Source: Xanthobacter sp. NM-25 (lineage in GTDB: Bacteria > Pseudomonadota > Alphaproteobacteria > Rhizobiales > Xanthobacteraceae). Taken from it: 64,000 bases of DNA. The stretch lies in assembly GCF_022138605.1 (NCBI RefSeq), contig NZ_JACBFS010000001.1:62001-126000 (forward strand). The letters run 5' to 3'. How positions within the stretch are numbered: the stretch's first letter is position 1; each line of letters begins with the position of its first letter. Shown here in pieces: positions 1 through 8,537 of this stretch. The notes beneath the pieces were generated by a model. It made no database searches. It was not told the origin of the DNA and saw nothing but the letters and a program-made list of their open reading frames with translations. Made by a program: the position numbers and the translations under genes.

Positions 1-1341
1 CGCCACTTCTTCGAGCCGCTGCACGGCAAGCTGTTCGAGATCATGGGCGCGTTGATCCGGGCCGGAAAAATCGCCACCCCGATCACCCTCAAGACCTTCC
101 TGCCGGCTGAGCTCGACATCGGCGGCCTCACCGGCCCGCAGTACCTGGCCCGGCTGGCGGCGGAAGCCACCACCATCATCAATTCCGAGGATTACGGCCG
201 GGCCATCTACGATCTGTCGGTGCGCCGCGACCTGATCCAGATCGGCGAGGAAATCGTCAACGAGGCCTATGACGCCGGTGTCGAAGCCTCGCCGCAGGAG
301 CAGATCGAGCAGGCGGAAAAGCGCCTTTACGAGATCGCCGAGACCGGCCGCTACGATGGTGGCTTCCTGAAGTTCGGCGACGCGCTGCGCGAATCCGTGG
401 ACATGGCCTCCAAGGCCTTCCAGCGTGACGGGCATCTGTCGGGCATCGCCACCGCCCTCGACGACCTCGACCACCAGATGGGCGGCCTGCAGCCGTCGGA
501 TCTGATCATCCTGGCCGGCCGTCCGGCCATGGGCAAAACCTCGCTCGCCACCAACATCGCCTTCAATATCGCCGCCGCCTATCGCGGCGAGCAACGGGCC
601 GATGGCTCCATCGAGGCGGTGTCGGGCGGCGTGGTCGGCTTCTTCTCGCTGGAAATGTCGTCGGAGCAGCTGGCCACCCGTATTCTCGCCGAGCAGGCCG
701 AGATCGCCTCCTACAAGATCCGCCGTGGCGACATCTCCGAGGCCGAGTTCTCCAAGCTCGCCGCCGCCGCCCAGACCATGCAGTCCATTCCGCTCTATAT
801 CGACGACACCGGCGGCATCTCCATCGCCCAATTGGTGGCGCGGGCACGGCGGTTGAAGCGCCAGCGCGGGCTCGATTTCATGGTGGTGGACTATCTCCAG
901 CTCCTGTCCGGCTCCAGCAAGTCGTCGTCGCAGAACCGGGTTCAGGAGATCACCGAGATCACCACCGGCCTGAAAGCCTTGGCGAAAGAACTGCAAGTGC
1001 CCATTATGGCGCTGTCGCAGCTCTCCCGTCAGGTGGAGAGCCGGGACGACAAGCGGCCGCAGCTGTCCGACCTGCGTGAGTCCGGCTCCATCGAGCAGGA
1101 CGCCGACGTGGTCATGTTCGTGTTTCGCGAGGAGTACTATCTCAAGAGTCGCGAGCCGAAGCAGGGCACAGAGGAGTGGTTCAAGTGGGAGATCGACATG
1201 AAGGCCGCGGAGAACACGGCGGAAATCATCGTCGGCAAGCAGCGTCACGGCCCGACGGGGACGGTGAAGGTGCATTTCGAACCCCAGTTCACCCGCTTCT
1301 CGAACCTGGCGCGGGAGGATCACCTGCCGAACCGGGACTGA
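1..1341 (+). CDS. dnaB: Replicative DNA helicase DnaB (5' end outside the window)
   Basis: This is the hexameric helicase that unwinds DNA at the replication fork and recruits primase. The reading frame is open from the first base, so about 50 N-terminal residues are missing. The first ATG (base 43) lies inside the conserved N-terminal helical domain (visible just upstream as HGKLFEIM) and is not the true start. Walker A is GRPAMGKT (bases 517-540). Walker B is DFMVVDYLQLL. The usual downstream QLSRQVE, R-E-S-G-S-I-E-Q-D-A-D and KQRHGPTG motifs are present, so the RecA-like ATPase core is intact. No intein or insertion interrupts it. The alanine racemase gene follows at once. Confidence 0.97.
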   Translation, partial: RHFFEPLHGKLFEIMGALIRAGKIATPITLKTFLPAELDIGGLTGPQYLARLAAEATTIINSEDYGRAIYDLSVRRDLIQIGEEIVNEAYDAGVEASPQEQIEQAEKRLYEIAETGRYDGGFLKFGDALRESVDMASKAFQRDGHLSGIATALDDLDHQMGGLQPSDLIILAGRPAMGKTSLATNIAFNIAAAYRGEQRADGSIEAVSGGVVGFFSLEMSSEQLATRILAEQAEIASYKIRRGDISEAEFSKLAAAAQTMQSIPLYIDDTGGISIAQLVARARRLKRQRGLDFMVVDYLQLLSGSSKSSSQNRVQEITEITTGLKALAKELQVPIMALSQLSRQVESRDDKRPQLSDLRESGSIEQDADVVMFVFREEYYLKSREPKQGTEEWFKWEIDMKAAENTAEIIVGKQRHGPTGTVKVHFEPQFTRFSNLAREDHLPNRD

Positions 1342-2516
1342 GCGGCACCCCCCTGCCCTCGCCCCCCACACCAGCGGAGGATCCGGAGCAGGCCGCGCGT
1401 GACGCGCGCGATGCCGGCGCCATCCTCACCATTGATCTGGCCGCCATCGCCGAGAACTGGCGCACCCTTTCCGCCCTCGCCGCCCCGGCGGAATGCGCGG
1501 CGGTGGTGAAGGCGGATGCCTATGGGCTCGGCATCGCTCAGGTGGCCCCGGTGCTGTGGCGCGCGGGGGCCCGCACCTTCTTCGTCGCCCATCTCAATGA
1601 GGCGCTCACGCTGCGCAGGCTGCTGCCCGAGGCCACCATCTACGCCCTGAACGGCCTGCTGCCGGGCACGGCGCCGCAGTTCGCCGCCCATGAGATCCGC
1701 CCGGTGCTGGGCTCGGAGCCGGAAATCGCCGAATGGAGCGCGGCCTGCCGCGACAGCGGCGTGAGCCGGCCGGCGGCCATTCATGTGGATACCGGCATGC
1801 ATCGCCTGGGCATCGCCCTCGATGAGGCGGTGCGACTGGCGGAGACCATGCCCACCCTCGGCTTCAAGCCGAGCCTGATCATGAGCCATCTGGCCTGTGC
1901 CGACACCCCCGGCCATCCGCTCACCGCCCGGCAGCGGCTGGTGTTCGCCGATGTGGCGCGCCGCTTCCCGCGGGTGAAGGCCTCGCTGGCCAATTCCGCC
2001 GGCACCCTGATGGGCCGGGATTTTCGCTTCGACCTGGTGCGGCCCGGCATCTTTCTCTACGGCGGCGTCGCCATCAACGGCGTGCCACCGCTGAAGCCGG
2101 TGGTGCGGCTGGAGGCGAAGGTGATCCAGGTGCTGGATGTGGCGCGGGGGGAAACGGTGGGCTACGGCGCCACCGAGCGCCTGCAACGCGACAGCCGGCT
2201 CGCCACCGTCCATATCGGCTATGCGGATGGCTTCTTCCGCGCCGCCGGCTCCACCGACGAACGCAAGGCGGCGAAGGCCGGCGCGGTGGCCATGCTGGGC
2301 GGCCAGCCCTGCCCCCTGGTGGGGCGCATCTCCATGGATCTCGCCACCCTCGACATCACCGACCTGCCGCCCGGCACCGTCGGGCGCGGCGATCCCGCGG
2401 TGTTCCTGGGCGACGGCATCGGCGTCGATGATCTCGCCACCGCGGCGGGCACCATCGGCTATGAGGTGCTCACCAGCCTCGGCAAGCGCTACCTGCGCCG
2501 CTACGTGGGGGCGTGA
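1338..2516 (+). CDS. alr: Alanine racemase (start codon uncertain)
   Basis: This PLP enzyme makes D-alanine from L-alanine for peptidoglycan. The fold-type III core starts near base 1413 (AILTIDLAAIAENW). The PLP lysine sits in AAVVKADAYGLG (codon at 1509), and the catalytic tyrosine region is VGYGATE. The C-terminal beta domain includes GRISMDLATLD. No ATG, GTG or TTG lies in frame between the dnaB stop and the core. The only conventional in-frame starts are GTG at 1176 and 1185, about 160 nt inside dnaB. I marked the CTG at 1338 because it overlaps the dnaB stop as CTGA, in the manner of ATGA coupling; a GGGAGGA at 1313 is rather distant. Product confidence is high and start confidence is low. 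Confidence 0.9.
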   Translation: MSGTPLPSPPTPAEDPEQAARDARDAGAILTIDLAAIAENWRTLSALAAPAECAAVVKADAYGLGIAQVAPVLWRAGARTFFVAHLNEALTLRRLLPEATIYALNGLLPGTAPQFAAHEIRPVLGSEPEIAEWSAACRDSGVSRPAAIHVDTGMHRLGIALDEAVRLAETMPTLGFKPSLIMSHLACADTPGHPLTARQRLVFADVARRFPRVKASLANSAGTLMGRDFRFDLVRPGIFLYGGVAINGVPPLKPVVRLEAKVIQVLDVARGETVGYGATERLQRDSRLATVHIGYADGFFRAAGSTDERKAAKAGAVAMLGGQPCPLVGRISMDLATLDITDLPPGTVGRGDPAVFLGDGIGVDDLATAAGTIGYEVLTSLGKRYLRRYVGA

Positions 2517-2669
2517 GCGGGAGACGTGAGCGGACCTGACGTCGCGTCCCGGCGCCACCGGCTGGGGCGCGCGCGCCACACCGCCCCTCTATCTCCCCCA
2601 CCGCGCACGCGGCCTCTCGACCTTCCCGGCGAACACCTCTAGCGTCCGCCTGTTCGTGGGGAGGCCCTC

Positions 2670-2945
2670 ATGTCTGATCGATTCGCCTTGTCGCCGGAGC
2701 ATTCCGGCCTGATTGACCGTTTCGTTTCCTCCGGCCGTTTCGACGGCCCCCATGCGGTGCTCAGCGCCGCCCTCTCGCTGCTGGAGGCCCGCGAGCGGGA
2801 GCGCAGCGAGAAGCTCAGCGCCCTGCATTCCGCCCTGGCGGCGGAGGCCGGCAAGCTGGCCTTCGACGTGGATGAGACCTTTCGCGAGATCGAGCGGCTG
2901 ATCGGCTCCGGCCTCGGCGCGCCAGGCCTGCGCGAAGCCTGCTGA
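2670..2945 (+). CDS. ParD-like ribbon-helix-helix antitoxin, no toxin beside it
   Basis: This 91-residue protein resembles the ParD/CopG antitoxin family. The N-terminal half (about residues 3-45) matches a ribbon-helix-helix DNA-binding pattern, with FALSPEHSGLIDRFVSSGRF as the strand and first helix and AVLSAALSLLEARERE as the second helix. The C-terminal half, which in ParD binds the toxin, is charged and helical (FDVDETFREIERLI). A good Shine-Dalgarno (GGGGAGG) lies 7 nt before the ATG. The family normally precedes a ParE toxin gene, but the 280 bases downstream carry no ParE-like frame. It may be a solitary antitoxin, the remains of a TA pair, or a stand-alone regulator. Confidence 0.75.
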   Translation: MSDRFALSPEHSGLIDRFVSSGRFDGPHAVLSAALSLLEARERERSEKLSALHSALAAEAGKLAFDVDETFREIERLIGSGLGAPGLREAC

Positions 2946-3224
2946 ACGGCACGGGGCCAGCCGGATGCGGCGGCCGGCCCGGTGCCCTCACGGCAGAGCC
3001 CGCTGCTGGGCGACGAGCCTCTGGCAACGATCGACCGTGCTCATGAGCAATGCTGATGAGCAGGTCTTGATGCGTGCGTGCCGGCGGGCATCGGGGAGCG
3101 CCCCGGATGCCCCTTCGGCCCGGCGGCGGGTAGGCGCGCGCTTTGGCGCGTGATAGTTTCGGCGGGTGATGGTCTAGAGTGCGGCAGGCGAGGCGGATTC
3201 GGCCGCCCGCCCTTCGGATCTGTC

Positions 3225-4715
3225 ATGGCCAAGCGCGACCACACCTTCGTCTGCCAATCCTGCGGCGCGGTCTATTCCCGCTGGCAGGGCAAGTGCGATG
3301 CCTGCGGCGCCTGGAACACCATTTCCGAGGAAGTCGCGGTGGTGGCCAGCGTGCCGGCCGCCCAAAGGTCCAGCCGCAAGGGCCGCGCCTTCGCGCTCGA
3401 GAGCCTGGAAGGCGGCGGCAATCCCGCGCCCCGCATGGTCTGCGGCATCGGCGAGCTCGACCGGGTGGCCGGTGGCGGCTTCGTGCCGGGCTCCATCCTG
3501 CTCATCGGCGGCGACCCCGGCATCGGCAAGTCGACCCTGCTGGTGCAGGCGTCGGCGGCGCTGTCGGCACGCGGGCTGAACGTGGTCTATGTCTCCGGCG
3601 AGGAGGCGGTGGACCAGGTGCGCATGCGCGCCCAGCGGCTCGGCCTGGCCGCCGCCAAGGTGGGGCTCGCCGCGGAAACCAACGCCGAAAACATCCTCGC
3701 CACCCTCGCCTCGGGTCCGCCGGTGCATGTGGTGGTCATCGATTCCATTCAGACCATGTGGTCGGACAGCGTGGAATCCGCGCCCGGCACGGTGACCCAG
3801 GTGCGCACCTCGGCCCAGCTGCTGGTGCGCTACGCCAAACAGACCGGCGCCTGCGTGATCCTGGTGGGCCATGTGACCAAGGATGGGCAGATCGCCGGCC
3901 CCCGGGTGGTGGAGCACATGGTGGACGCGGTGTTCTCCTTCGAGGGGGACGGCGGCCATCAGTTCCGGGTGCTGCGGGCGCAGAAGAATCGTTTCGGCCC
4001 CACCGACGAGATTGGCGTGTTCGAGATGACCGGGCGTGGCCTGCGCGAGGTGGCCAACCCCTCCGAGCTGTTCCTTTCCAACCGCGACAGCGGCGCGCCC
4101 GGCACCGCCGTCTTCGCCGGCATGGAAGGCACCCGGCCGGTGCTGGTGGAGATCCAGGCCCTGGTGGCCCCCTCCTCCCTCGGCACGCCGCGCCGGGCGG
4201 TGGTGGGCTGGGACCCCAACCGCCTCTCCATGGTGCTGGCGGTGCTGGATGCGCGCTGCGGCGTGCGCCTCGGCGGGCACGACGTCTATCTGAATGTCGC
4301 CGGCGGCCTCAGGATCGGCGAGCCGGCGGCGGATCTGGCGGTGGCGGCGGCGCTGGTCTCCTCCCTCACCGGAGCCCCGCTGCCGGCGGACGCCGTCTAT
4401 TTCGGCGAGGCCAGCCTCACCGGCGCGGTGCGCCCCGTTTCCCAGGGGCCGGCCCGGCTGAAGGAGGCGGCCAAGCTCGGCTTTGCCCGCGCGGTCATTC
4501 CCGCCGGCGGCCAGGAGGGCGCCGACGGACTGGTGGAGATCGACTCCATCTCCTCCCTCGCCCAGCTGGTGGCGGGCATCGCCGCCCGCGCTCCGCGTAA
4601 GGCAGCCATGCGCAAGCCACAGGCGGACGACGCCGATGAGGATGGTCCGCGCCGGCCCGCCGGCAAGCGCGCCATCGCCGCGACCACCACCCCGTGGGAT
4701 GACGAAGCGGACTGA
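3225..4715 (+). CDS. radA: DNA repair protein RadA/Sms
   Basis: RadA is a RecA-related, DnaB-like branch-migration ATPase active in recombinational repair. The 496-residue protein starts at ATG 3225 (MAKRDHTFVCQSCGAVYSRW), which places the C4 zinc finger (CQSCG and CDACG) at the N terminus as in the family. Upstream in-frame codons have no similarity. Walker A is GGDPGIGKST, the RadA-specific KNRFG motif is in QKNRFGPTDEIGVF, and the C-terminal third is the Lon-protease-like domain (LNVAGGLRIGEPAADLAVAAAL). The last 45 residues are a charged, poorly conserved tail. Position between alr and cvpA-purF is common in Hyphomicrobiales. Confidence 0.96.
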   Translation: MAKRDHTFVCQSCGAVYSRWQGKCDACGAWNTISEEVAVVASVPAAQRSSRKGRAFALESLEGGGNPAPRMVCGIGELDRVAGGGFVPGSILLIGGDPGIGKSTLLVQASAALSARGLNVVYVSGEEAVDQVRMRAQRLGLAAAKVGLAAETNAENILATLASGPPVHVVVIDSIQTMWSDSVESAPGTVTQVRTSAQLLVRYAKQTGACVILVGHVTKDGQIAGPRVVEHMVDAVFSFEGDGGHQFRVLRAQKNRFGPTDEIGVFEMTGRGLREVANPSELFLSNRDSGAPGTAVFAGMEGTRPVLVEIQALVAPSSLGTPRRAVVGWDPNRLSMVLAVLDARCGVRLGGHDVYLNVAGGLRIGEPAADLAVAAALVSSLTGAPLPADAVYFGEASLTGAVRPVSQGPARLKEAAKLGFARAVIPAGGQEGADGLVEIDSISSLAQLVAGIAARAPRKAAMRKPQADDADEDGPRRPAGKRAIAATTTPWDDEAD

Positions 4716-4848
4716 GTTGAGATAAAGGGCAAGGGGAGGATGACGCCGACCGATGTGCGGGCTATATCACGCGCGCGGCGGCCCCACGCGGTGCGGACCC
4801 GCAGGATGAGCGCCTGTCGCCCCACACCGACCACGGACCGATGCACCG

Positions 4849-5559
4849 ATGCCTGTCACGCTACTCGACATCATTGTCATTTCCGTGATGCTGATTTCAG
4901 GAGTCCTCGCCATGGTGCGGGGCCTGCTGCGCGAAGTCTTCAGCATCCTGTCGTGGGCGGTCGCCGCTGGCGTGACGCTCTATTTCTACAAACCGGCGCT
5001 GCCGTACGTGAAACAATATATCTCCCAGGACACCGCCGCCATGGCGGCCACCCTGGGCCTCTTGTTTCTCGGCACGCTGCTGATCGCCTCCATCATCACC
5101 GCGCGGATCTCCGACATCGTGCTCGACAGCCGAATCGGCGCGCTGGACCGCACCTTGGGCTTCGGCTTCGGCCTCGCCCGCGGCCTGCTCGTGATGGTGG
5201 TGGCTTTCATGTTCTTCAATTGGCTGGTGCCGCTCAAGAGCCAGCCGCCGTGGGTGGTGGACGCCAAATCGCGTCCGGCGCTGGAAAGCGCGGGTGACTG
5301 GCTGATGGCCCAGTTGCCGGATGACCCTGAAAACACCATCTTGAACAAGTTCAAGAAGCCACCCGCAGGTGAGGAGGGCGATGCGCCCGCCGCACCGGCA
5401 GCGGGTCAGCGTTCGCAGAACGACGGTTCGGGCCTTGGGGGCACGACCATGGCGGCAAGCACCGCCCCGGGATCCACGGCAGGGAGCGCCGGCTACCGGC
5501 GCACGGATCGCCAGGGCTTTGAGCAGCTGCTGGAAAGCACGCGCGGCACCGGCCAGTAA
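4849..5559 (+). CDS. cvpA: CvpA family inner-membrane protein
   Basis: This 236-residue protein belongs to the CvpA (colicin V production) family, whose biochemical role is unclear but is linked to envelope stress tolerance. The first 135 residues hold about four hydrophobic segments, starting VTLLDIIVISVMLISGVLAM, and the family GLLREVFSILSW motif. A soluble, Ala/Gly/Ser-rich tail of about 90 residues follows and ends in GFEQLLESTRGTGQ. The gene lies 23 nt before purF. The same cvpA-purF pairing exists in enterobacteria, which suggests co-transcription with purine synthesis. Confidence 0.9.
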   Translation: MPVTLLDIIVISVMLISGVLAMVRGLLREVFSILSWAVAAGVTLYFYKPALPYVKQYISQDTAAMAATLGLLFLGTLLIASIITARISDIVLDSRIGALDRTLGFGFGLARGLLVMVVAFMFFNWLVPLKSQPPWVVDAKSRPALESAGDWLMAQLPDDPENTILNKFKKPPAGEEGDAPAAPAAGQRSQNDGSGLGGTTMAASTAPGSTAGSAGYRRTDRQGFEQLLESTRGTGQ

Positions 5560-5582
5560 GGTCGCCCGAGCGGAGGTGCAGG

Positions 5583-7127
5583 ATGGACAGGACACAGCTG
5601 GACGACATGAACGGCGCCGAAGGGAGCCACGGCTCCGACCATGGTTCCCATGCCCAGGAGCCCGGACAAGGTCGCGCCATCGACCTTGATCTCGATGGCG
5701 ACCGCCTGCGCGAGGAATGCGGGGTCTTCGGCATCTATAACCACCCCCACGCCGCGGCGGTGACGGCCATTGGCCTGCACGCCCTGCAGCATCGCGGCCA
5801 GGAAGCCGCCGGCATCGTCTCCTTCGACGGCCGGCGCTTCCACTCGGAACGGCGCCTCGGCCTCGTCGGCGATGCCTTCTCCGACGGCGCGGTGATCGAT
5901 CGCCTGCCGGGCGATTCCGCGATCGGCCACGTGCGCTATTCCACCACCGGTGAGACCCTGCTGCGCAATGTGCAGCCGCTGTTCGCCGAGCTCGATGCCG
6001 GCGGCTTCGCGGTGGGGCACAACGGCAACCTCACCAATGGCCTCACCCTGCGCAAGCAGCTGGTGCGGGAAGGGGCCATCACCCAGTCCACCACCGACAC
6101 CGAAGTCATCCTGCATCTGGTGGCCCGCTCGCGGAAGCCGCGCTTCATCGACCGCTTCATCGACGCGATCCAGTGCCTGGAGGGCGCCTATTCCCTGGTG
6201 GCGCTCACCAACAAGAAATTGATCGGCGCCCGCGATCCCCTCGGCATCCGCCCGCTGGTGCTCGGCACCCTGGAAGGCTCGCCCATCCTCGCCTCGGAGA
6301 CCTGCGCCCTCGACATCATCGGCGCGCGCTATGTGCGCGACGTGGAGAATGGCGAGGTCATCGTCATCGACGAGGACGGGCTGCAGTCGTTCAAGCCGTT
6401 CCCCGAGATGCCGGCCCGCCCCTGCATCTTCGAGTACATCTATTTCGCCCGCCCGGATTCCGTGGTGGGCGGGCGTTCCGTCTACCAGGTGCGCAAGACC
6501 TTCGGCCAGGTGCTGGCCCAGGAGAGCCCGGCCAATGCCGACGTGATCGTGCCGGTGCCGGATTCCGGCGTGCCGGCGGCCATCGGCTTCTCGCAATATT
6601 CGGGCATCCCCTACGAGCTCGGCATCATCCGCAACCACTACGTGGGCCGCACCTTCATCCAGCCCACCCAGACCATCCGCGACCAGGGTGTGCGCATGAA
6701 GCATTCCGCCAACCGCTCGGTGGTGGAAGGCAAGAGCATCGTGCTGGTGGACGACAGCCTGGTGCGCGGCACCACCTCGGTGAAGATCGTGCAGATGATG
6801 CGCGATGCCGGCGCCCGCGAGGTGCATTTCCGCATCGCATCGCCGCCCATCACCCATCCCGATTATTACGGCATCGACACGCCGGACCGGGACAAGCTGC
6901 TGGCCGCCACCCACGACCTGGAAGGCATGCGCCGCTATATCGGCGCGGATTCCCTGGCCTTCCTCACCGTGGACGGCGTCTACCGCGCCATGGGCTATGA
7001 GGGGCGCGATCCAGCCCGGCCGCAGTTCACCGACCACTGCTTCACCGGCGACTATCCCACCCCGCTGACCGACCGCTCATGCGCGGCCGGCGCACAGCAA
7101 TTGTCGCTGCTCGCCGAAGCCAGCTGA
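5583..7127 (+). CDS. purF: Amidophosphoribosyltransferase
   Basis: PurF catalyses the first committed step of purine synthesis, moving the amide nitrogen of glutamine to PRPP. The class II glutaminase nucleophile is the Cys in EECGVFGIYNH. About 46 acidic and histidine-rich residues precede it and would be removed as a propeptide, longer than usual. An internal ATG at 5607 would shorten this. The PRPP loop is VLVDDSLVRGTTS. The cluster of C-terminal cysteines seen in the iron-sulfur, Bacillus-type enzyme is not present, so a cluster-free enzyme is likely (inference). AGCGGAGG precedes the start. A strong hairpin follows the gene at 7244. Confidence 0.97.
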   Translation: MDRTQLDDMNGAEGSHGSDHGSHAQEPGQGRAIDLDLDGDRLREECGVFGIYNHPHAAAVTAIGLHALQHRGQEAAGIVSFDGRRFHSERRLGLVGDAFSDGAVIDRLPGDSAIGHVRYSTTGETLLRNVQPLFAELDAGGFAVGHNGNLTNGLTLRKQLVREGAITQSTTDTEVILHLVARSRKPRFIDRFIDAIQCLEGAYSLVALTNKKLIGARDPLGIRPLVLGTLEGSPILASETCALDIIGARYVRDVENGEVIVIDEDGLQSFKPFPEMPARPCIFEYIYFARPDSVVGGRSVYQVRKTFGQVLAQESPANADVIVPVPDSGVPAAIGFSQYSGIPYELGIIRNHYVGRTFIQPTQTIRDQGVRMKHSANRSVVEGKSIVLVDDSLVRGTTSVKIVQMMRDAGAREVHFRIASPPITHPDYYGIDTPDRDKLLAATHDLEGMRRYIGADSLAFLTVDGVYRAMGYEGRDPARPQFTDHCFTGDYPTPLTDRSCAAGAQQLSLLAEAS

Positions 7128-7243
7128 GGTCTGCGCCGCGGTCGGCGACACCGGCCGCGGCGGCCCACCCCAGGGCATCGCGGGCGTGCCACGCCCTGCG
7201 CCGACAGGCCCGCACCGGCCCCGCTGACGGCCGGACGCGCGAT

Positions 7244-7273
7244 AGCCGCGTCAAGGGGCCCCCTGACGCGGCT
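7244..7273 (+). terminator. Probable intrinsic terminator of purF
   Basis: A perfect 10-bp stem (AGCCGCGTCA paired with TGACGCGGCT) encloses an AGGGGCCCCC loop that can itself pair. It is followed by a pyrimidine-rich CTTCCTCT. It lies 117 nt after the purF stop and 36 nt before the SDR start, separating the two transcription units. Confidence 0.6.
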
Positions 7274-7309
7274 CTTCCTCTCTGCACCACCAACGCCCGC
7301 GGAGCTTTC

Positions 7310-8080
7310 ATGACCGACCTCAGCCCCACCGGCGATGCCCCTGCCCTGCCGCTGGCCGACAAGGTGGCCCTCGTCACCGGCGCCACCCGGGGCATCGGCG
7401 CGGCGACCGCCCTCGCTCTGGCCAAGGCCGGCGCCCATGTGGTGGCGGTGGGCCGCACCGAAGGGGGCCTGGAGGAACTGGACGACGCCATTCAGGCCAT
7501 CGGCGGCAGCGCCACCTTGGTGCCCCTCGACCTCAAGGATGGCGAAGGCATCGACCGGCTGGGCGGCGCGCTCTACCAGCGCTATGGCCGGCTCGACATC
7601 TATGTGGCCAATGCCGGCGTGCTGGGACCGCTCTCTCCCCTCGGCCACGTGCTGCCGAAGGACTGGGATGACACGGTGGCGGTGAACCTCACCGCCAACT
7701 GGCGCTGCGTGCGCTCATTCGATCCGCTGCTGCGGCTGTCCACCTGCGCGCGGGCTGTGATGATCTCCTCCGGCGCGGCCCATAAGGCCAAGGCCTATTG
7801 GGGGCCCTACGCCATCACCAAGGCGGCGCTGGAAGTGATGGCCCGCACCTGGGCGGCGGAGGCCATCAACGGCAATCTGAAGGTGAACCTCTTCAACCCC
7901 GGACCCATCCGCACCCTGATGCGGGCCAAGGCGTTTCCCGGGGAGGACCCCATGACGCTGCCGACCCCGGAAGAGGCCGCCGCCGCCATCCTGCCCCTGT
8001 GCCTGCCCGACTTCACAGAGACCGGCAAGCTCTACGACTTCCCCCAGCGCAAGCTGCTGTCCTTCCAGATGCCCGCCTGA
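7310..8080 (+). CDS. SDR family NAD(P)-dependent oxidoreductase
   Basis: A 256-residue classical short-chain dehydrogenase. The cofactor loop TGATRGIG is near residue 20, the NAG motif is in VANAGVLGPLSP, and the catalytic Ser and Tyr-X3-Lys are in MISSGAAHKAK and YAITKAALE. The NPGPIRTLM stretch is the usual post-catalytic loop. The ATG at 7310 was chosen because it places the Rossmann strand about 17 residues from the N terminus; earlier in-frame codons encode nothing similar and lie upstream of the purF terminator. The substrate cannot be inferred. An SDR gene directly after purF is a familiar neighbour in Hyphomicrobiales. Confidence 0.92.
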   Translation: MTDLSPTGDAPALPLADKVALVTGATRGIGAATALALAKAGAHVVAVGRTEGGLEELDDAIQAIGGSATLVPLDLKDGEGIDRLGGALYQRYGRLDIYVANAGVLGPLSPLGHVLPKDWDDTVAVNLTANWRCVRSFDPLLRLSTCARAVMISSGAAHKAKAYWGPYAITKAALEVMARTWAAEAINGNLKVNLFNPGPIRTLMRAKAFPGEDPMTLPTPEEAAAAILPLCLPDFTETGKLYDFPQRKLLSFQMPA

Positions 8081-8135
8081 GGCGACGCCTGCGGGCCAGG
8101 ATACCTGCAACAGGCGGCCGTAGGAGAGGCGCATC

Positions 8136-8176
8136 CCCTCTCCCGCTTGCGGGGGAGGGTCAGGGAGGGGGCAAGC
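8136..8176 (+). repeat. Extragenic GC-rich repeat, arm 1 of inverted pair
   Basis: A 41-nt element with a core imperfect palindrome (CTCCCGCTTGCGGGGGAGGG). Its reverse complement recurs at 8286-8326 with about three mismatches, leaving about 109 nt between the arms. The pair could fold into a long stem in RNA or extruded DNA. CTCCC/GCAAGCGGGAG-type units are typical dispersed intergenic repeats of high-GC alphaproteobacteria. Confidence 0.7.
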
Positions 8177-8285
8177 CCGCCTCATAGACGGCGACCATCG
8201 CATTTCAGCGTAGTCCGCAACGCGTAACCTTTGCCTGGTGGCGGAGCGCAACTCCCAACGATTTGCCCCCTCCCCAGCCTCACCC

Positions 8286-8326
8286 GCTTGCCCCCTCCCC
8301 AGCCCTCCCCCGCAAGCGGGAGAGGG
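8286..8326 (-). repeat. Extragenic GC-rich repeat, arm 2 of inverted pair
   Basis: Inverted copy of the 8136-8176 element (core CCCTCCCCCGCAAGCGGGAG). The last 24 nt are an exact reverse complement of the first arm. Confidence 0.7.
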
Positions 8327-8393
8327 AGCAGCGGCGGGACAAGCTCGGTCGGCGCATCAGCCGCATAACATGCGTTGGCGGTCGAGAGCGCCT

Positions 8394-8439
8394 CGCGCAT
8401 TTTCGCGCAGGGTGGACACCGCTTCGCGTGAAAATGCGG
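8394..8439. repeat. Rhizobiales-type palindromic intergenic repeat
   Basis: Two 12-nt arms, GCATTTTCGCGC (8397-8408) and GCGTGAAAATGC (8426-8437), are complementary with a single G-U/G-T position. They flank AGGGTGGACACCGCTTC. The arrangement (AAAATGC arms around a GGTGTCCACC centre) matches a dispersed palindromic repeat family common in Hyphomicrobiales genomes. I assign this from memory of the pattern. Confidence 0.55.
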
Positions 8440-8537
8440 GCTCGATCGCGGAGAGCGCGGTCGCCGCGATCGCGCCAGCTTCCACTGCCGCGCGGACGGG
8501 CCAAAGGCCCCGTGCCCCATCCGGCCGAAATGCCCTC

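Larger units (their letters stand above)
8081..8537. other. Gene-free convergent intergenic region with repeats
   Basis: This stretch lies between the 3' ends of the SDR gene and cysG. I see no credible coding sequence. It holds an inverted pair of GC-rich repeats (8136-8176 and 8286-8326), a partial extra copy of the same motif (TTTGCCCCCTCCCCAGCCT near 8262), and a separate palindrome at 8394-8439. Convergent gene ends are a usual home for such extragenic repeats and for bidirectional termination. Confidence 0.7.

Noticed and set aside
1320..2579. 419-residue minus-strand frame opposite alr
   Set aside because: Its translation is His/Gly/Ala/Arg-rich with no motif, and it lies exactly opposite a convincing alanine racemase. 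It is a high-GC antisense shadow.
2946..3224. ParE toxin after the ParD-like gene
   Set aside because: The only frame here (62 residues from 2965) has no ParE features and is cut by the radA leader.
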